A stretch of 64,000 nucleotides of DNA from Cryobacterium sp. SO2. GTDB taxonomy: Bacteria; Actinomycetota; Actinomycetes; Actinomycetales; Microbacteriaceae. The notes beneath the pieces were generated by a model. It saw only the letters and a list, made by a program, of their open reading frames with translations, did no database searches and was not told the DNA's origin. The position numbers were made by a program, and so were the translations under genes. Of this stretch, positions 9,483-17,805 are shown piece after piece (the stretch's first letter is position 1; each line of letters begins with the position of its first letter). Location of the stretch: the NCBI RefSeq assembly GCF_026151165.2, contig NZ_CP117849.1, positions 3,782,001-3,846,000 of the forward strand, given 5' to 3'.

Positions 9483-11165
9483 CTACGGTGCCGCGACGAG
9501 CTCGGACACCGGCGGCTCGGCGGCAGGCACAGCCCCCGCCGCGCGCAGCGGCAGCCGCACGGTGAACGTGGTGCCTTCGCCGAGCACGCTGTTCACCTCC
9601 ACCGTGCCCTGGTGCGCCTTCACGAACGCCCGCACGATGGCCAGTCCCAGGCCCATGCCGGGGATCGCGAGCTCGGTGGAGTTCCGGGCCCTGAAGAACC
9701 TGTCGAACACCTGGCGCTGGTCTTCCAGGCTGAGCCCGATGCCGTCGTCGGTCACCCGCAGCACGGCGTCCTCGCCCTCCTGGTCGACGCTCAGGGTGAC
9801 GGTGCCGTGCTCCCGGGCGAACTTGATCGCATTGGTGAGCAGGTTGTCGATGACCTGCTCGATCGCCACCGGGTCGACCTCGGCACGCACCAGCGCGTCG
9901 TCCCTGGCGCTGATGGTGACACCGGCGGTCTGTGCGCGCGGCATCGCGGTGTCCAGGCAGGAGCGCAGGATCTGGCCGAGGTCGGCATCGACCCGGTGGA
10001 TCGGCGGCTGTCCGTCGGTGGCGCTGAGCAGGTGCGCGATCACCGACAACAGGCGTTCAGCGTTCCGTTCGATCACGGCGACCTCCATGGTGATGCCCAG
10101 CGCCTCGGCGTCGATGAGGCCGAGGTAGCCGATGATGGAGGTCAGCGGGGTACGCAATTCGTGCGACACCGTGGCGAGGAAGTCGTCGCGCACGGCGATG
10201 GCCTCCACCAGGGGGGTGACGTCGGTGGCCACCACCACGGTGCCCAGCGGGTATCCGGATTCCCGTTCCACCACGCCGGCCGAGGCCATGATGGCGCTCT
10301 GGTCGTCGTCGCCGCCGACCCAGTAGATCCGGCTGGCCACGAGGTCGCCGCGTAGCGCGCGGGCCGCGATCTGGTCGTCGAGGGCCACGAGGGTGGTGCG
10401 GTCCACGTCGAAGACCAGGGAGGCGTCCCGGCCGTATGCGCCAGTGGCCGAGTCGGTGCGCAGGGCCAGGGCGCGGGCGGCGGCGTTGCTCAGCACCACT
10501 TCGCCCTGCGGGCTGTACAACTCGATGCCGGCGTCGACGGTCTCCATCACGGCTTCGAAGAGGGCCTGCCGGTCGGTCGTCTCGAGCAGTGCGGCCCGCA
10601 GTTCGGCGGAGACCACCACCAACCGGCGTTGTTGGGCGCGCAGGCTGTTGGCCGCGATGCGGGTGGTGATGGCGATGACCGTGATGATGATGGGGGTGAG
10701 CAGCGCGCTTCCCCAGCCCACGGCATCCGTGGGCCAGGTGCCGGTCTGGATCAACGGGAAGGCGCCCACGAAGATGGCCCCGACCATGGCCAGGCCGAGT
10801 GCCCACCAGGCGAACCCGTAGGCCAGCCACAACACCGGCAGCACCAGGAGCAGGCTGACGGCGGGGAAGACGTCGCGCACGCCGTCACGGAAGAAGGCGA
10901 CCACGATAACGTCGATGAGCGGCACAATGACCAGCCAGGCGTAGCCGTGGCGCTCCCAGGGCACAAACAGGCCCATCAGGGTGGCCAGCACGGTGAGGCC
11001 AAGGCCCACCTGGAACCCCACCTCGAAGAACGTGGCGGGGGCTCCGGCCAGAACGAAGCCGAGCAGCACCAGGACGGCGGCCAGGAACGGTACGTGCAGG
11101 ACGATGACCTCACGCTGCCGCGATTCCACGACCCCAGGCACTGGCCACTCCGGCTGCTGCGTCAC
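9483..11165 (-). CDS. Orphan sensor histidine kinase
   Basis: 560 residues. Hydrophobic segments over about residues 25-175 form a six-helix-type membrane sensor, followed by a short coiled segment (SLRAQQRRLVVVSAELRAAL), a PAS-like domain (about 200-325), a HisKA box VSHELRTPLTSIIGY with phospho-acceptor His335, and a HATPase with N (NLLTNAIKFA), G1 (DDGIG) and G2 (GMGLGLAI) motifs. The GTG start has an AGGAC ribosome binding site. No response regulator is adjacent and the neighbours run independently, so the partner is elsewhere in the genome. The stimulus is unknown. Confidence 0.9.
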   Translation of the reverse strand: MTQQPEWPVPGVVESRQREVIVLHVPFLAAVLVLLGFVLAGAPATFFEVGFQVGLGLTVLATLMGLFVPWERHGYAWLVIVPLIDVIVVAFFRDGVRDVFPAVSLLLVLPVLWLAYGFAWWALGLAMVGAIFVGAFPLIQTGTWPTDAVGWGSALLTPIIITVIAITTRIAANSLRAQQRRLVVVSAELRAALLETTDRQALFEAVMETVDAGIELYSPQGEVVLSNAAARALALRTDSATGAYGRDASLVFDVDRTTLVALDDQIAARALRGDLVASRIYWVGGDDDQSAIMASAGVVERESGYPLGTVVVATDVTPLVEAIAVRDDFLATVSHELRTPLTSIIGYLGLIDAEALGITMEVAVIERNAERLLSVIAHLLSATDGQPPIHRVDADLGQILRSCLDTAMPRAQTAGVTISARDDALVRAEVDPVAIEQVIDNLLTNAIKFAREHGTVTLSVDQEGEDAVLRVTDDGIGLSLEDQRQVFDRFFRARNSTELAIPGMGLGLAIVRAFVKAHQGTVEVNSVLGEGTTFTVRLPLRAAGAVPAAEPPVSELVAAP

Positions 11166-11238
11166 TCGAACGTCCTCAGGCTAGCGAGGCATCTTTCGGC
11201 CGTTGCGCCCGTTCCTCTCCTGCATTCAAGCAGGTCCG

Positions 11239-11277
11239 GGCGCATATGTCCCCCTTCTTGGGGACATTGAGTGCGCC
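11239..11277 (-). terminator. Hairpin downstream of clpB
   Basis: Arms ATGTCCCC (11246-11253) and GGGGACAT (11260-11267) pair perfectly around a six-base loop. Outer GGCGCA/TGCGCC arms extend the stem. It begins just after the clpB stop at 11280 in the direction of transcription. There is no long T-run, so it is a plausible but not classical intrinsic terminator. Confidence 0.55.
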
Positions 11278-11279
11278 GC

Positions 11280-13442
11280 TCAGGCGTGCCCGAGCGGTGT
11301 CGAGCCCACAGTGAGCGATTCGCCATCCTCGTTGATGTCCACCAGCACGGTTTCGCCGTCGCGGATTCGGCCGCCGAGCAGCGCCGTCGCCAGCCTGTCG
11401 TCGATCTCGGTCTGCATCAGCCGCCGCAACGGCCGGGCCCCGTAGATCGGGTCGTAGCCCCGTTCGGCCAGCCAGGCGCGGGCATCCGGGGTCACCGCCA
11501 GCTCGAGCCGGCGTTCACCGAGGCGGCGCTGCAGTCGGTCGACGTAAAGCTCCACGATCTGGGCGAGGTCGTCGGTGGAGAGCGCCGAGAACACCACGAT
11601 GTCGTCGAGCCGGTTGACGAACTCGGGTTTGAACGCCTGCCGCACCATCTGCTGCACGGCCTGCTCCTTCTCCTCCCAGCTGAGGGTGGGGTCCACCAGG
11701 TACTGCGAGCCGAGGTTGGAGGTGAGCACCAGGATGGTGTTGCGGAAGTCGACGGTGCGACCCTGGCCGTCGGTGAGGCGGCCGTCGTCGAGCACCTGCA
11801 GAAGTACGTCGAACACCTCGGGGTGCGCCTTCTCCACCTCGTCGAAGAGGATCACCGAGTAGGGCCGGCGGCGCACCGCCTCGGTGAGCTGGCCGCCCTG
11901 CTCGTAGCCGATGTAGCCGGGAGGGGCGCCGACGAGGCGGGAGACGGAGAATTTCTCGCCGTACTCGCTCATGTCGATGCGCACCATGGCCTTCTCGTCG
12001 TCGAAGAGGAACTCGGCGAGCGCCTTGGCCAGCTCGGTCTTGCCAACGCCGGTGGGTCCGAGGAACAGGAACGAGCCGGTGGGCCGGTCGGGGTCGGAGA
12101 TGCCGGCGCGGGACCGGCGAACGGCGTCGGCTACGGCACGCACGGCTTGCTTCTGGCCGATCAGCCGGTGGCCTAGCTCCCCTTCGAGGTTGAGCAGCTT
12201 CTCGGTCTCGCCCTGCAGCAGCCGGCCCACCGGGATGCCCGTCCAGGCGGCGACGACGGCGGCGATGTCTTCGGCGGTGACCTGGTCGCCGACCATCCGG
12301 GCCCCCTCCTGCTCGGTCTGCTCGGCCTCGGCCAGCTCGCGCTGGATCACCGGGATGTCACCGTAGAGCAGCCGGGAGGCCTTCTCCAGGTCGCCGCGAC
12401 GTTCGGCCACCTCGGCCTGGCTGCGGGCTGCATCCAGGCGCTTCCGCAGGTCACCGACCCGGTTGAGCGAGGCGCGTTCCTTGTCCCAGCGGGTCTGCAG
12501 CTCACCGAGTTTCTCCTGCCGTTCGGCGAGGTCGTCTCGCAGCTTCGTCAGGCGGGCCTTGGAGGCGTCGTCCTTCTCCTTTTTGAGCGCGAGTTCCTCG
12601 AGCTTGAGCCTGTCGACGCTGCGGCGCAGTTCGTCGATCTCCACCGGGGACGAGTCGATCTCCATCCGCAGCCGACTGGCGGCCTCGTCGATGAGGTCGA
12701 TCGCCTTGTCCGGCAGCTGCCGGGCGGTGATGTAGCGGTTCGAGAGCGAGGCCGCGGCCACCAGGGCGGCATCCGCGATCGAGACCTTGTGGTGTGCCTC
12801 GTAGCGTTCCTTGAGCCCGCGGAGGATCGCGACGGTGTCTTCGACGCTGGGTTCGTCCACCAGCACCGGCTGGAAGCGGCGCTCGAGCGCGGCATCCTTC
12901 TCGATGAATTCGCGGTACTCGTTGAGGGTGGTGGCGCCGATCAGGCGCAATTCACCGCGGGCGAGCATGGGCTTGAGCATGTTGGATGCCGCGACAGAGC
13001 CTTCGCCGCCTCCGGCGCCCATGAGGGTGTGCAGTTCGTCGACGAAGGTGATGATCTGTCCGTCGGCGTCGTTGATCTCCTTGAGCACGGCCTTGAGCCG
13101 CTCCTCGAACTCGCCGCGGTATTTCGCCCCGGCCACGAGCGCGGCCAGGTCGAGCGAGACGAGCTGCTTGCCCTTGAGCGAGTCGGCCACGTCGCCGGCG
13201 ACGATGCGCTGCGCCAGGCCCTCCACCACGGCGGTCTTGCCCACGCCGGGTTCACCGATCAGCACCGGGTTGTTCTTGGTGCGCCGGGTGAGCACCTGGC
13301 TCACCCGGCGGATCTCGGCGTCACGGCCGATCACGGGATCGAGCTTGCCGCTCTTGGCGATCTCGGTGAGGTTTACGCCGTACTGTTCCAGCGCGGTCTT
13401 CTGCTTCTCGTCGGTTGCGGGGGCACCCTGCATGTTGGCCAT
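11280..13442 (-). CDS. clpB: ClpB disaggregase lacking the N-domain
   Basis: A Hsp100 AAA+ chaperone that extracts proteins from aggregates together with DnaK. 720 residues from the ATG at 13442, which follows an AAGGA site by eight bases. The open frame extends to a TTG at 13460, judged too close to the operator. NBD1 has Walker A GEPGVGKT and Walker B VDELH. The M-domain coiled coil spans about residues 255-390, and NBD2 has GPTGVGKT and FDEVEKAHP. The protein opens with MANMQGAP and runs directly into NBD1, so the roughly 140-residue Clp_N substrate domain is absent, against about 860 residues in full-length ClpB. Expression should be heat-inducible through the HspR operator just upstream. 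Confidence 0.95.
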   Translation of the reverse strand: MANMQGAPATDEKQKTALEQYGVNLTEIAKSGKLDPVIGRDAEIRRVSQVLTRRTKNNPVLIGEPGVGKTAVVEGLAQRIVAGDVADSLKGKQLVSLDLAALVAGAKYRGEFEERLKAVLKEINDADGQIITFVDELHTLMGAGGGEGSVAASNMLKPMLARGELRLIGATTLNEYREFIEKDAALERRFQPVLVDEPSVEDTVAILRGLKERYEAHHKVSIADAALVAAASLSNRYITARQLPDKAIDLIDEAASRLRMEIDSSPVEIDELRRSVDRLKLEELALKKEKDDASKARLTKLRDDLAERQEKLGELQTRWDKERASLNRVGDLRKRLDAARSQAEVAERRGDLEKASRLLYGDIPVIQRELAEAEQTEQEGARMVGDQVTAEDIAAVVAAWTGIPVGRLLQGETEKLLNLEGELGHRLIGQKQAVRAVADAVRRSRAGISDPDRPTGSFLFLGPTGVGKTELAKALAEFLFDDEKAMVRIDMSEYGEKFSVSRLVGAPPGYIGYEQGGQLTEAVRRRPYSVILFDEVEKAHPEVFDVLLQVLDDGRLTDGQGRTVDFRNTILVLTSNLGSQYLVDPTLSWEEKEQAVQQMVRQAFKPEFVNRLDDIVVFSALSTDDLAQIVELYVDRLQRRLGERRLELAVTPDARAWLAERGYDPIYGARPLRRLMQTEIDDRLATALLGGRIRDGETVLVDINEDGESLTVGSTPLGHA

Positions 13443-13463
13443 CAAAAACATCCTTCGCAAATA

Positions 13464-13484
13464 CTTGAGTGGACTCGACTCAAG
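13464..13484 (-). promoter_or_regulatory. HAIR operator (HspR binding site) of clpB
   Basis: CTTGAGT-N7-ACTCAAG, a perfect match to the HspR-associated inverted repeat that controls dnaK and clpB in actinobacteria. It ends 21 bases before the clpB start codon, so bound HspR would cover the promoter. The hspR gene is not in this window. Confidence 0.9.
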
Positions 13485-13527
13485 TTTAGACCGTGCCGAA
13501 TGGATGCGCTACAGGGCGTCCAACGGG

Positions 13528-14511
13528 TCAGCGGTCGATGCGGGCCATATTGGCCTCGTCGTGGCGTTCGCCGGCCGCGGGGGTGAGGGTGTTCAAGCGG
13601 TCCAGCTGCCCTTCGGTGAGCTGGATCCCATCGGCGGCGGTGTTCTCCTCGACCCGGGAGACCCGGCGGGTACCGGGGATGGGCGCGATGTCGTCACCCT
13701 GGGTGAGCAGCCAGGCGAGGGCGGTCTGCGCGGGTGTCGCCCCGATCTCGGCACCGATCGAGCGCACCTCGTCGACGATCGCCACGTTTCGCACGAAGTT
13801 CTCTCCGGTGAACCGCGGGTTGGTCTTACGCCAGTCGTCGTCGGCGAAGTCGGCAACGCTGCGGATCTGGCCGGTGAGCAGTCCGTGGCCGAGTGGCGAG
13901 TACGGCACCAGCCCGATACCGAGCTCACGCAGCAGCGGCAGGATTTCGGCCTCGACGTCACGGGTCCAGAGCGAGTACTCGGTCTGCAGTGCGGCCAGGG
14001 GCTGCACGGCGTGGGCGCGGCGGATGGTGGCCGGTGAGGCCTCGGAGAGGCCGAAGTGCAGCACCTTGCCGGCGGCGATGAGGTCGGCAACGGCGCCCGC
14101 GGTCTCTTCGATGGGCGTGTTCGGGTCGACGCGGTGCTGGTAGTACAGGTCGATGTGATCGGTGCCGAGGCGCCGCAGCGATCCTTCGACGGCGGCCTTC
14201 ACGTTCGCGGCGGAGCTGTCCACGATGCCGGGGCCGCCGCCGGAGTGGGAGACGAGGCCGAACTTCGTGGCGATGACAACGGCATCCCGGCGATGGTTGA
14301 TGGCCCGGCCGACGATCTCTTCGCTCAGGAAGGGCCCGTAGATCTCGGCGGTGTCGATGTGGGTCACGCCGAGGTCGAGGGCGCGGTGGATGGTGCGGAT
14401 CGACTCGGCGTCGTCCAAGCCGCCCTCGGAGGTATATGTTCCGGCCATGGTCATGGCGCCGAGGCCGATGCGGGAGACGTTGAGGGATCCGAGATGTGCG
14501 TTTTTCATCAT
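13528..14511 (-). CDS. Aldo/keto reductase
   Basis: An NADPH-dependent (beta/alpha)8 oxidoreductase reducing aldehydes or ketones. 327 residues from the ATG at 14511. An upstream TTG at 14523 is in frame but less likely. The catalytic tetrad is visible as Asp and Tyr in DTAEIYG, Lys in ATKFG, and His in YYQHRVDP. The cofactor pocket motif (PIPGTRRVSRVEENTAA) is near residue 290. It is divergent from an MmyB-type regulator with about 100 bases between, an arrangement seen repeatedly in actinobacteria that suggests control by that regulator. The substrate is unknown. Confidence 0.9.
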   Translation of the reverse strand: MMKNAHLGSLNVSRIGLGAMTMAGTYTSEGGLDDAESIRTIHRALDLGVTHIDTAEIYGPFLSEEIVGRAINHRRDAVVIATKFGLVSHSGGGPGIVDSSAANVKAAVEGSLRRLGTDHIDLYYQHRVDPNTPIEETAGAVADLIAAGKVLHFGLSEASPATIRRAHAVQPLAALQTEYSLWTRDVEAEILPLLRELGIGLVPYSPLGHGLLTGQIRSVADFADDDWRKTNPRFTGENFVRNVAIVDEVRSIGAEIGATPAQTALAWLLTQGDDIAPIPGTRRVSRVEENTAADGIQLTEGQLDRLNTLTPAAGERHDEANMARIDR

Positions 14512-14564
14512 GTGTCGAGTCAAGCCGCAACGGCCGGAATATGCGTGGCCCCACCTAGAGGTTC

Positions 14565-14581
14565 CCTGACAGGACCCCTGT
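14565..14581. promoter_or_regulatory. Candidate operator for the MmyB-type regulator
   Basis: The motif CCTGACAGGACCCCT (14565-14579) overlaps a perfect inverted repeat ACAGG-ACC-CCTGT (14569-14581) between the two divergent starts. A close relative, CCTGTCAGAACCCCT, lies at 15533-15547 just past the regulator gene. Recurrence of the motif around this gene is the main evidence. The binding protein is inferred. Confidence 0.5.
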
Positions 14582-14599
14582 AACGGCGCCAGGGCCGCG

Positions 14600-14605
14600 T
14601 AGGTT
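14600..14605 (+). promoter_or_regulatory. -10 hexamer TAGGTT, leaderless promoter of the MmyB-type regulator
   Basis: TAGGTT followed by seven bases and the ATG at 14613, with no ribosome binding site. The candidate operator at 14565-14581 lies where the -35 region would be, so a bound regulator could repress its own gene. Confidence 0.5.
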
Positions 14606-14612
14606 CGAGTGC

Positions 14613-15497
14613 ATGCACCCCTCCGACGACATCAGCGAATTCCTGGTCTCGCGGCGGGCCAAGCTGAGTTTGCAGCAGGCGGGCCTGCCGGACTTCGGCG
14701 GACGTCGGCGTGTTCCCGGCCTCCGCCGGGAGGAGGTCGCGCTCCTCGCCGGGATGAGTGCGGAGTACTACAAACGTCTCGAACGCGGCCAGACCACCGG
14801 AGTGTCCGAAGGTGTGCTCGACGGCATCAGCCGGGCCCTGCAGCTGGACGAGGCGGAGCACGCCCACCTCTACGACCTCGTTCGCGCGGCCAACGCGGGC
14901 GCGCGCCCGCAGCGGCGCCGGCCGACTCGCAAACTGCCGCTGAGTGCGGGCATGCAGCAGACCATCGACGCCATGTCCACGGTGCCGGTGTTCGTGCAGA
15001 ACGGCCGCCTGGATGCCGTCGCGACGAACCGGCTCGGCCGGGCCCTGTTCTCCGTCATGTTCGACGACGCCCGCGCCCCGGTGAATGCCGCCAGGTTCAT
15101 CTTCCTCGACACCCGCGCCCAGGAGTTCTACCGGGATTGGGAGGGCAACACCCGCCAGATCGTCGCCATCCTGCGCGCCGAGGCGGGCCGGTCCCCCTAC
15201 GACCGCCAGCTGAGCGACCTGGTCGGCGAGCTCTCCACCCGAAGCGACCTGTTCCGCACGCTGTGGGGTGCACACGATGTGCGCGATCACCGCACCGGAA
15301 CCAAGAGCATCCACCATCCCGTGGTCGGCGACCTCGACCTCACCTACCAGGGGATGGACCTCACCTCGGATCGGGGTCTGCAGATGCTCGTGTTCTCGGC
15401 CGAACCTGGCTCGCCGTCCCAGGACGGGCTGCAGTTACTCGCGAACTGGGCGGCCCTACGGGCGGATGCGACCAAGCCAGGCCTGCAGGTCGGCTAG
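14613..15497 (+). CDS. XRE-type HTH regulator with MmyB-like ligand domain
   Basis: 294 residues. The N-terminal HTH (about 10-85) carries the family signature RRVPGLRREEVALLAGMSAEYYKRLERG. The rest is the MmyB-type PAS-like ligand-binding domain, with the usual FQN-type pocket segment (VPVFVQNGRLDAVATN), the FxDTRAQEFYRDWE segment and HHPVVGDLDL. These regulators normally sit divergent to a short-chain or aldo/keto reductase and control it. That context is present here. The ligand may be a fatty acid-like molecule, as reported for the MmyB fold, but that is family knowledge and not visible here. Confidence 0.88.
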   Translation: MHPSDDISEFLVSRRAKLSLQQAGLPDFGGRRRVPGLRREEVALLAGMSAEYYKRLERGQTTGVSEGVLDGISRALQLDEAEHAHLYDLVRAANAGARPQRRRPTRKLPLSAGMQQTIDAMSTVPVFVQNGRLDAVATNRLGRALFSVMFDDARAPVNAARFIFLDTRAQEFYRDWEGNTRQIVAILRAEAGRSPYDRQLSDLVGELSTRSDLFRTLWGAHDVRDHRTGTKSIHHPVVGDLDLTYQGMDLTSDRGLQMLVFSAEPGSPSQDGLQLLANWAALRADATKPGLQVG

Positions 15498-15532
15498 CGC
15501 CTCAGTCGCTTCTTCGCCCTGCAGGCGGAGTG

Positions 15533-15547
15533 CCTGTCAGAACCCCT
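15533..15547. promoter_or_regulatory. Second copy of the CCTG(A/T)CAG(G/A)ACCCCT motif
   Basis: CCTGTCAGAACCCCT matches the motif at 14565-14579 at 13 of 15 positions. It lies in the 140-base gap between the regulator and the DUF1232 gene. No plus-strand gene starts downstream, so it may be a decoy, a remnant of a lost target gene, or chance. No other feature was seen in this gap. Confidence 0.35.
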
Positions 15548-15638
15548 CCCGCCGGGACCAGCGCCCTCCCGCTTCCACTGGCGGTGGCTGGCCACAAAGG
15601 GTCAACGGTGATCGTCGCCGTGAACGGACTGCGTCTGC

Positions 15639-16085
15639 TCAGGAACCGGGCGTGGCGGTAGCACCGGCGTCCGGCGCCGGGATGCCCACGATCGATCGCA
15701 GGGCGTGCAGGCCCTGCGGCGTGCCGGGCCAGTGCCGGTCAATGGCGTCAGCACCAGCGTGCCGCGTCGCGAACCGAAGCACGAGGGCCACGATGATCGC
15801 GTCGTCGGCGTAGCCGATCACCGGGATGAAGTCCGGCACCAGATCGATCGGCGAGAGCAGGTAGACCAGCAGAACAATCAGCCAGGCCCGCACCCGCCAT
15901 GACACCGTCCTGTCGGTGGCAAGTCGATGGGTGAGCCGCACCACATCCGGGCCCAGGCGCAGCGCGTCGATCAGCGTGAGCTTCTGGGCCTGTCCGCGTG
16001 AGACCCAGGCGAAGGCGATGATCAGCGCCGCCCAGAGGATCAGCACTCCAGCCACGACGCTCAGCGCCACCTGCCACCACTCCAT
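15639..16085 (-). CDS. DUF1232 (YkvA-type) membrane protein
   Basis: 148 residues with hydrophobic segments at about 5-28 and 66-100. The second contains the DUF1232 core LIVLLVYLLSPIDLVPDFIPVIGYADDAIIV, written here only to identify the SPIDLxPDFIP hallmark. The family is widespread with no settled function. The -10 TAGCCT at 16092-16097 is six bases before the ATG, so the message is probably leaderless and the gene independent of the upstream LLM gene, whose stop lies only 20 bases away. Confidence 0.85.
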   Translation of the reverse strand: MEWWQVALSVVAGVLILWAALIIAFAWVSRGQAQKLTLIDALRLGPDVVRLTHRLATDRTVSWRVRAWLIVLLVYLLSPIDLVPDFIPVIGYADDAIIVALVLRFATRHAGADAIDRHWPGTPQGLHALRSIVGIPAPDAGATATPGS

Positions 16086-16091
16086 AGGAGA

Positions 16092-16097
16092 AGGCTA
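16092..16097 (-). promoter_or_regulatory. -10 hexamer TAGCCT, leaderless promoter of the DUF1232 gene
   Basis: On the minus strand TAGCCT, six bases, ATG at 16085. No ribosome binding site precedes the start. Same architecture as at 2576, 3648 and 53147. Confidence 0.5.
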
Positions 16098-16105
16098 GTC
16101 GAGCC

Positions 16106-17158
16106 CTATCGGCCGCCGTCGCCGTCGAGGTGGAGGGCTGCGCGCACGGCGGGCAGCACCTCGGTGGCGAGGAGCTCGATCGAACGCAGGGTGTCGGCCT
16201 GCGCGAGTCCACCCAGGCCGACCTGGGCGAGAAAGCGGGTGTGGCCGAGAATCTCGTGCTCCCAGAGGATCTTGTCGATGATCTCGGCCGGGCTGCCGGC
16301 GAACAGGGCACCGCGCGGGCTGGCCCAACTCTCAAAGGAGTCTCGGTCGAGCCGGCCGACGCGGGGCATGTTCTGGCCGATATACGAGGAGTAGTGCGGG
16401 AAGAACGTGTCCCGAGCTCCCTGCGACGTGGACTCGACGTAGAAATGCGACGTCACCCCGATCCGGCCCGGCGCACGACCGGCATCCGCTGCGGATCGGC
16501 GGTAGAGCTCGGCGAGCGGGGCGAAGCGAGCCGGGTCACCGAGGATCGCCAGATACAGGGAAAGGCCGAGGGAACCGGCGCGCACAACCGAGGCCGGCGT
16601 ACCACCGACCGCGATCCAGATCGGCAGCTCGCTCTGCACCGGACGCGGCCAGACTCCGGCGTCCTGCAGCGGAGCACGGGTCGTGCCGCTCCAGGTGACG
16701 GGGTTCGTCTCGCGCACCCGCAACAGGAGGTCCAGTCGGTCCTCGAAGTACTCGTCGTACCGCTCGAGGGGTTGGCCGAACAGGGGGAAGGACTCCACAT
16801 ACGCGCCGCGACCGGCGGTCAGTTCGGCGCGGCCGCCGCTGATCAGGTCGAGGGTGGCGAAGTCCTCGAAGACCCGCACCGGATCGGCGCTGGAGAGTAC
16901 GGTGACTGTGCTGGTGAGACGGATGCGGCTGGTTTGGGCCGCCACTGCCGCCAGCACGACCGGTGGCGACGAGACGGCGAAATCCGGCCGGTGGTGCTCG
17001 CCGACTCCGAAGACGTCGAGCCCGGCCTGGTCGGCCACTCGAGCCCATTCCAAGAGGTCGTCCAGGCGCTGCCGGGCGGGAATTTCCCGCCCGATCGCGT
17101 CCCGGGTGAGTTCCCCGAAGGTGAAGATCCCGATCTCGAAGGGGGTGGTCGAGCTCAT
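16106..17158 (-). CDS. LLM class flavin-dependent oxidoreductase
   Basis: A 350-residue luciferase-like monooxygenase. Typical elements are the N-terminal GIFTFGEL strand, GLDVFGVGEHHRPDF (about 48-62), SRIRLTSTVTVLSSADPVRVFEDFATLDLISGGRAEL and GRGAYVESFPLFG. It differs clearly from the tandem pair at 2588-4703 and from the NtaA-type genes. Its start overlaps the esterase stop by four bases (ATGA), so it is the third gene of a VOC dioxygenase-esterase-LLM operon that resembles quinone/aromatic electrophile detoxification loci. The oxygenated substrate may be an aromatic compound, which is inference from context. Confidence 0.85.
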   Translation of the reverse strand: MSSTTPFEIGIFTFGELTRDAIGREIPARQRLDDLLEWARVADQAGLDVFGVGEHHRPDFAVSSPPVVLAAVAAQTSRIRLTSTVTVLSSADPVRVFEDFATLDLISGGRAELTAGRGAYVESFPLFGQPLERYDEYFEDRLDLLLRVRETNPVTWSGTTRAPLQDAGVWPRPVQSELPIWIAVGGTPASVVRAGSLGLSLYLAILGDPARFAPLAELYRRSAADAGRAPGRIGVTSHFYVESTSQGARDTFFPHYSSYIGQNMPRVGRLDRDSFESWASPRGALFAGSPAEIIDKILWEHEILGHTRFLAQVGLGGLAQADTLRSIELLATEVLPAVRAALHLDGDGGR

Positions 17159-17805
17159 CGGCCGTTGACGGATTCGGCACCGGCGTTCAACGCCAGGAAC
17201 GAGCGCACATCATCGATCTCGGCGGCGTTGATCCCGTGCGCGAGACCCGGGTACGTCCGCTCGACCAGGGTTGAATGGGTGGGCAGGAAAGCCGTGGTGC
17301 GAGCAATCGCGGGCTCACCGATGACCCGGTCCTCGGTGCCTCGGCCCCAGAAGACGGGCGGACGGTTCGCGGACAGGGCCGCGTCGCCGGGCTGGTCAGC
17401 ACCGAGCACGAACCCGCCGAGCACGATGGGCGCAAGCACCCGCGCGGGCCGGGTGCGCAGCAGTTGGCTGGCCATCAGGCCGCCCTGCGAGAAGCCGATG
17501 GGGATCACCGACGTGGTGGATGCCACATTGGCGTCCACCCAGGCCCAGATCGAGTCCGTGGCCACGGCGACGGGCTCCGCATCGGGGTTTCCGGGGGTCG
17601 TGATGGTGAACCATGCCGCGCCGCCGTTGCCCAACTCGAGCGGGGCGCGCAGGGAAGCCCACGGCAGGGTGAGCCCCAGCGCCGTCACGAGGCCGGCCAG
17701 GTCGTTCTCGTTCGAGCCGTAGCCGTGCAGCAGCAGCACCACGGCGGAGGTCTCGGCCACGCCTGCGGCCCATCCGGGCGAGCGGACGTCTGCGAGCGCG
17801 CTCAT
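17155..17805 (-). CDS. Alpha/beta hydrolase, phospholipase/carboxylesterase (MhqD-like)
   Basis: 216 residues from the ATG at 17805, which overlaps the upstream VOC stop (ATGA). The longer open frame upstream is only a shadow of that gene. Serine-hydrolase marks are LLLHGYGSNENDL (oxyanion region), the nucleophile elbow GFSQGG (Ser near 118), Asp in RGTEDRVI, and His in YPGLAHGI. This is the small carboxylesterase type found as MhqD beside MhqO-like ring-cleaving dioxygenases in Bacillus, where it acts in quinone resistance. The same role is likely here but the true ester substrate is unknown. Confidence 0.82.
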   Translation of the reverse strand: MSALADVRSPGWAAGVAETSAVVLLLHGYGSNENDLAGLVTALGLTLPWASLRAPLELGNGGAAWFTITTPGNPDAEPVAVATDSIWAWVDANVASTTSVIPIGFSQGGLMASQLLRTRPARVLAPIVLGGFVLGADQPGDAALSANRPPVFWGRGTEDRVIGEPAIARTTAFLPTHSTLVERTYPGLAHGINAAEIDDVRSFLALNAGAESVNGR

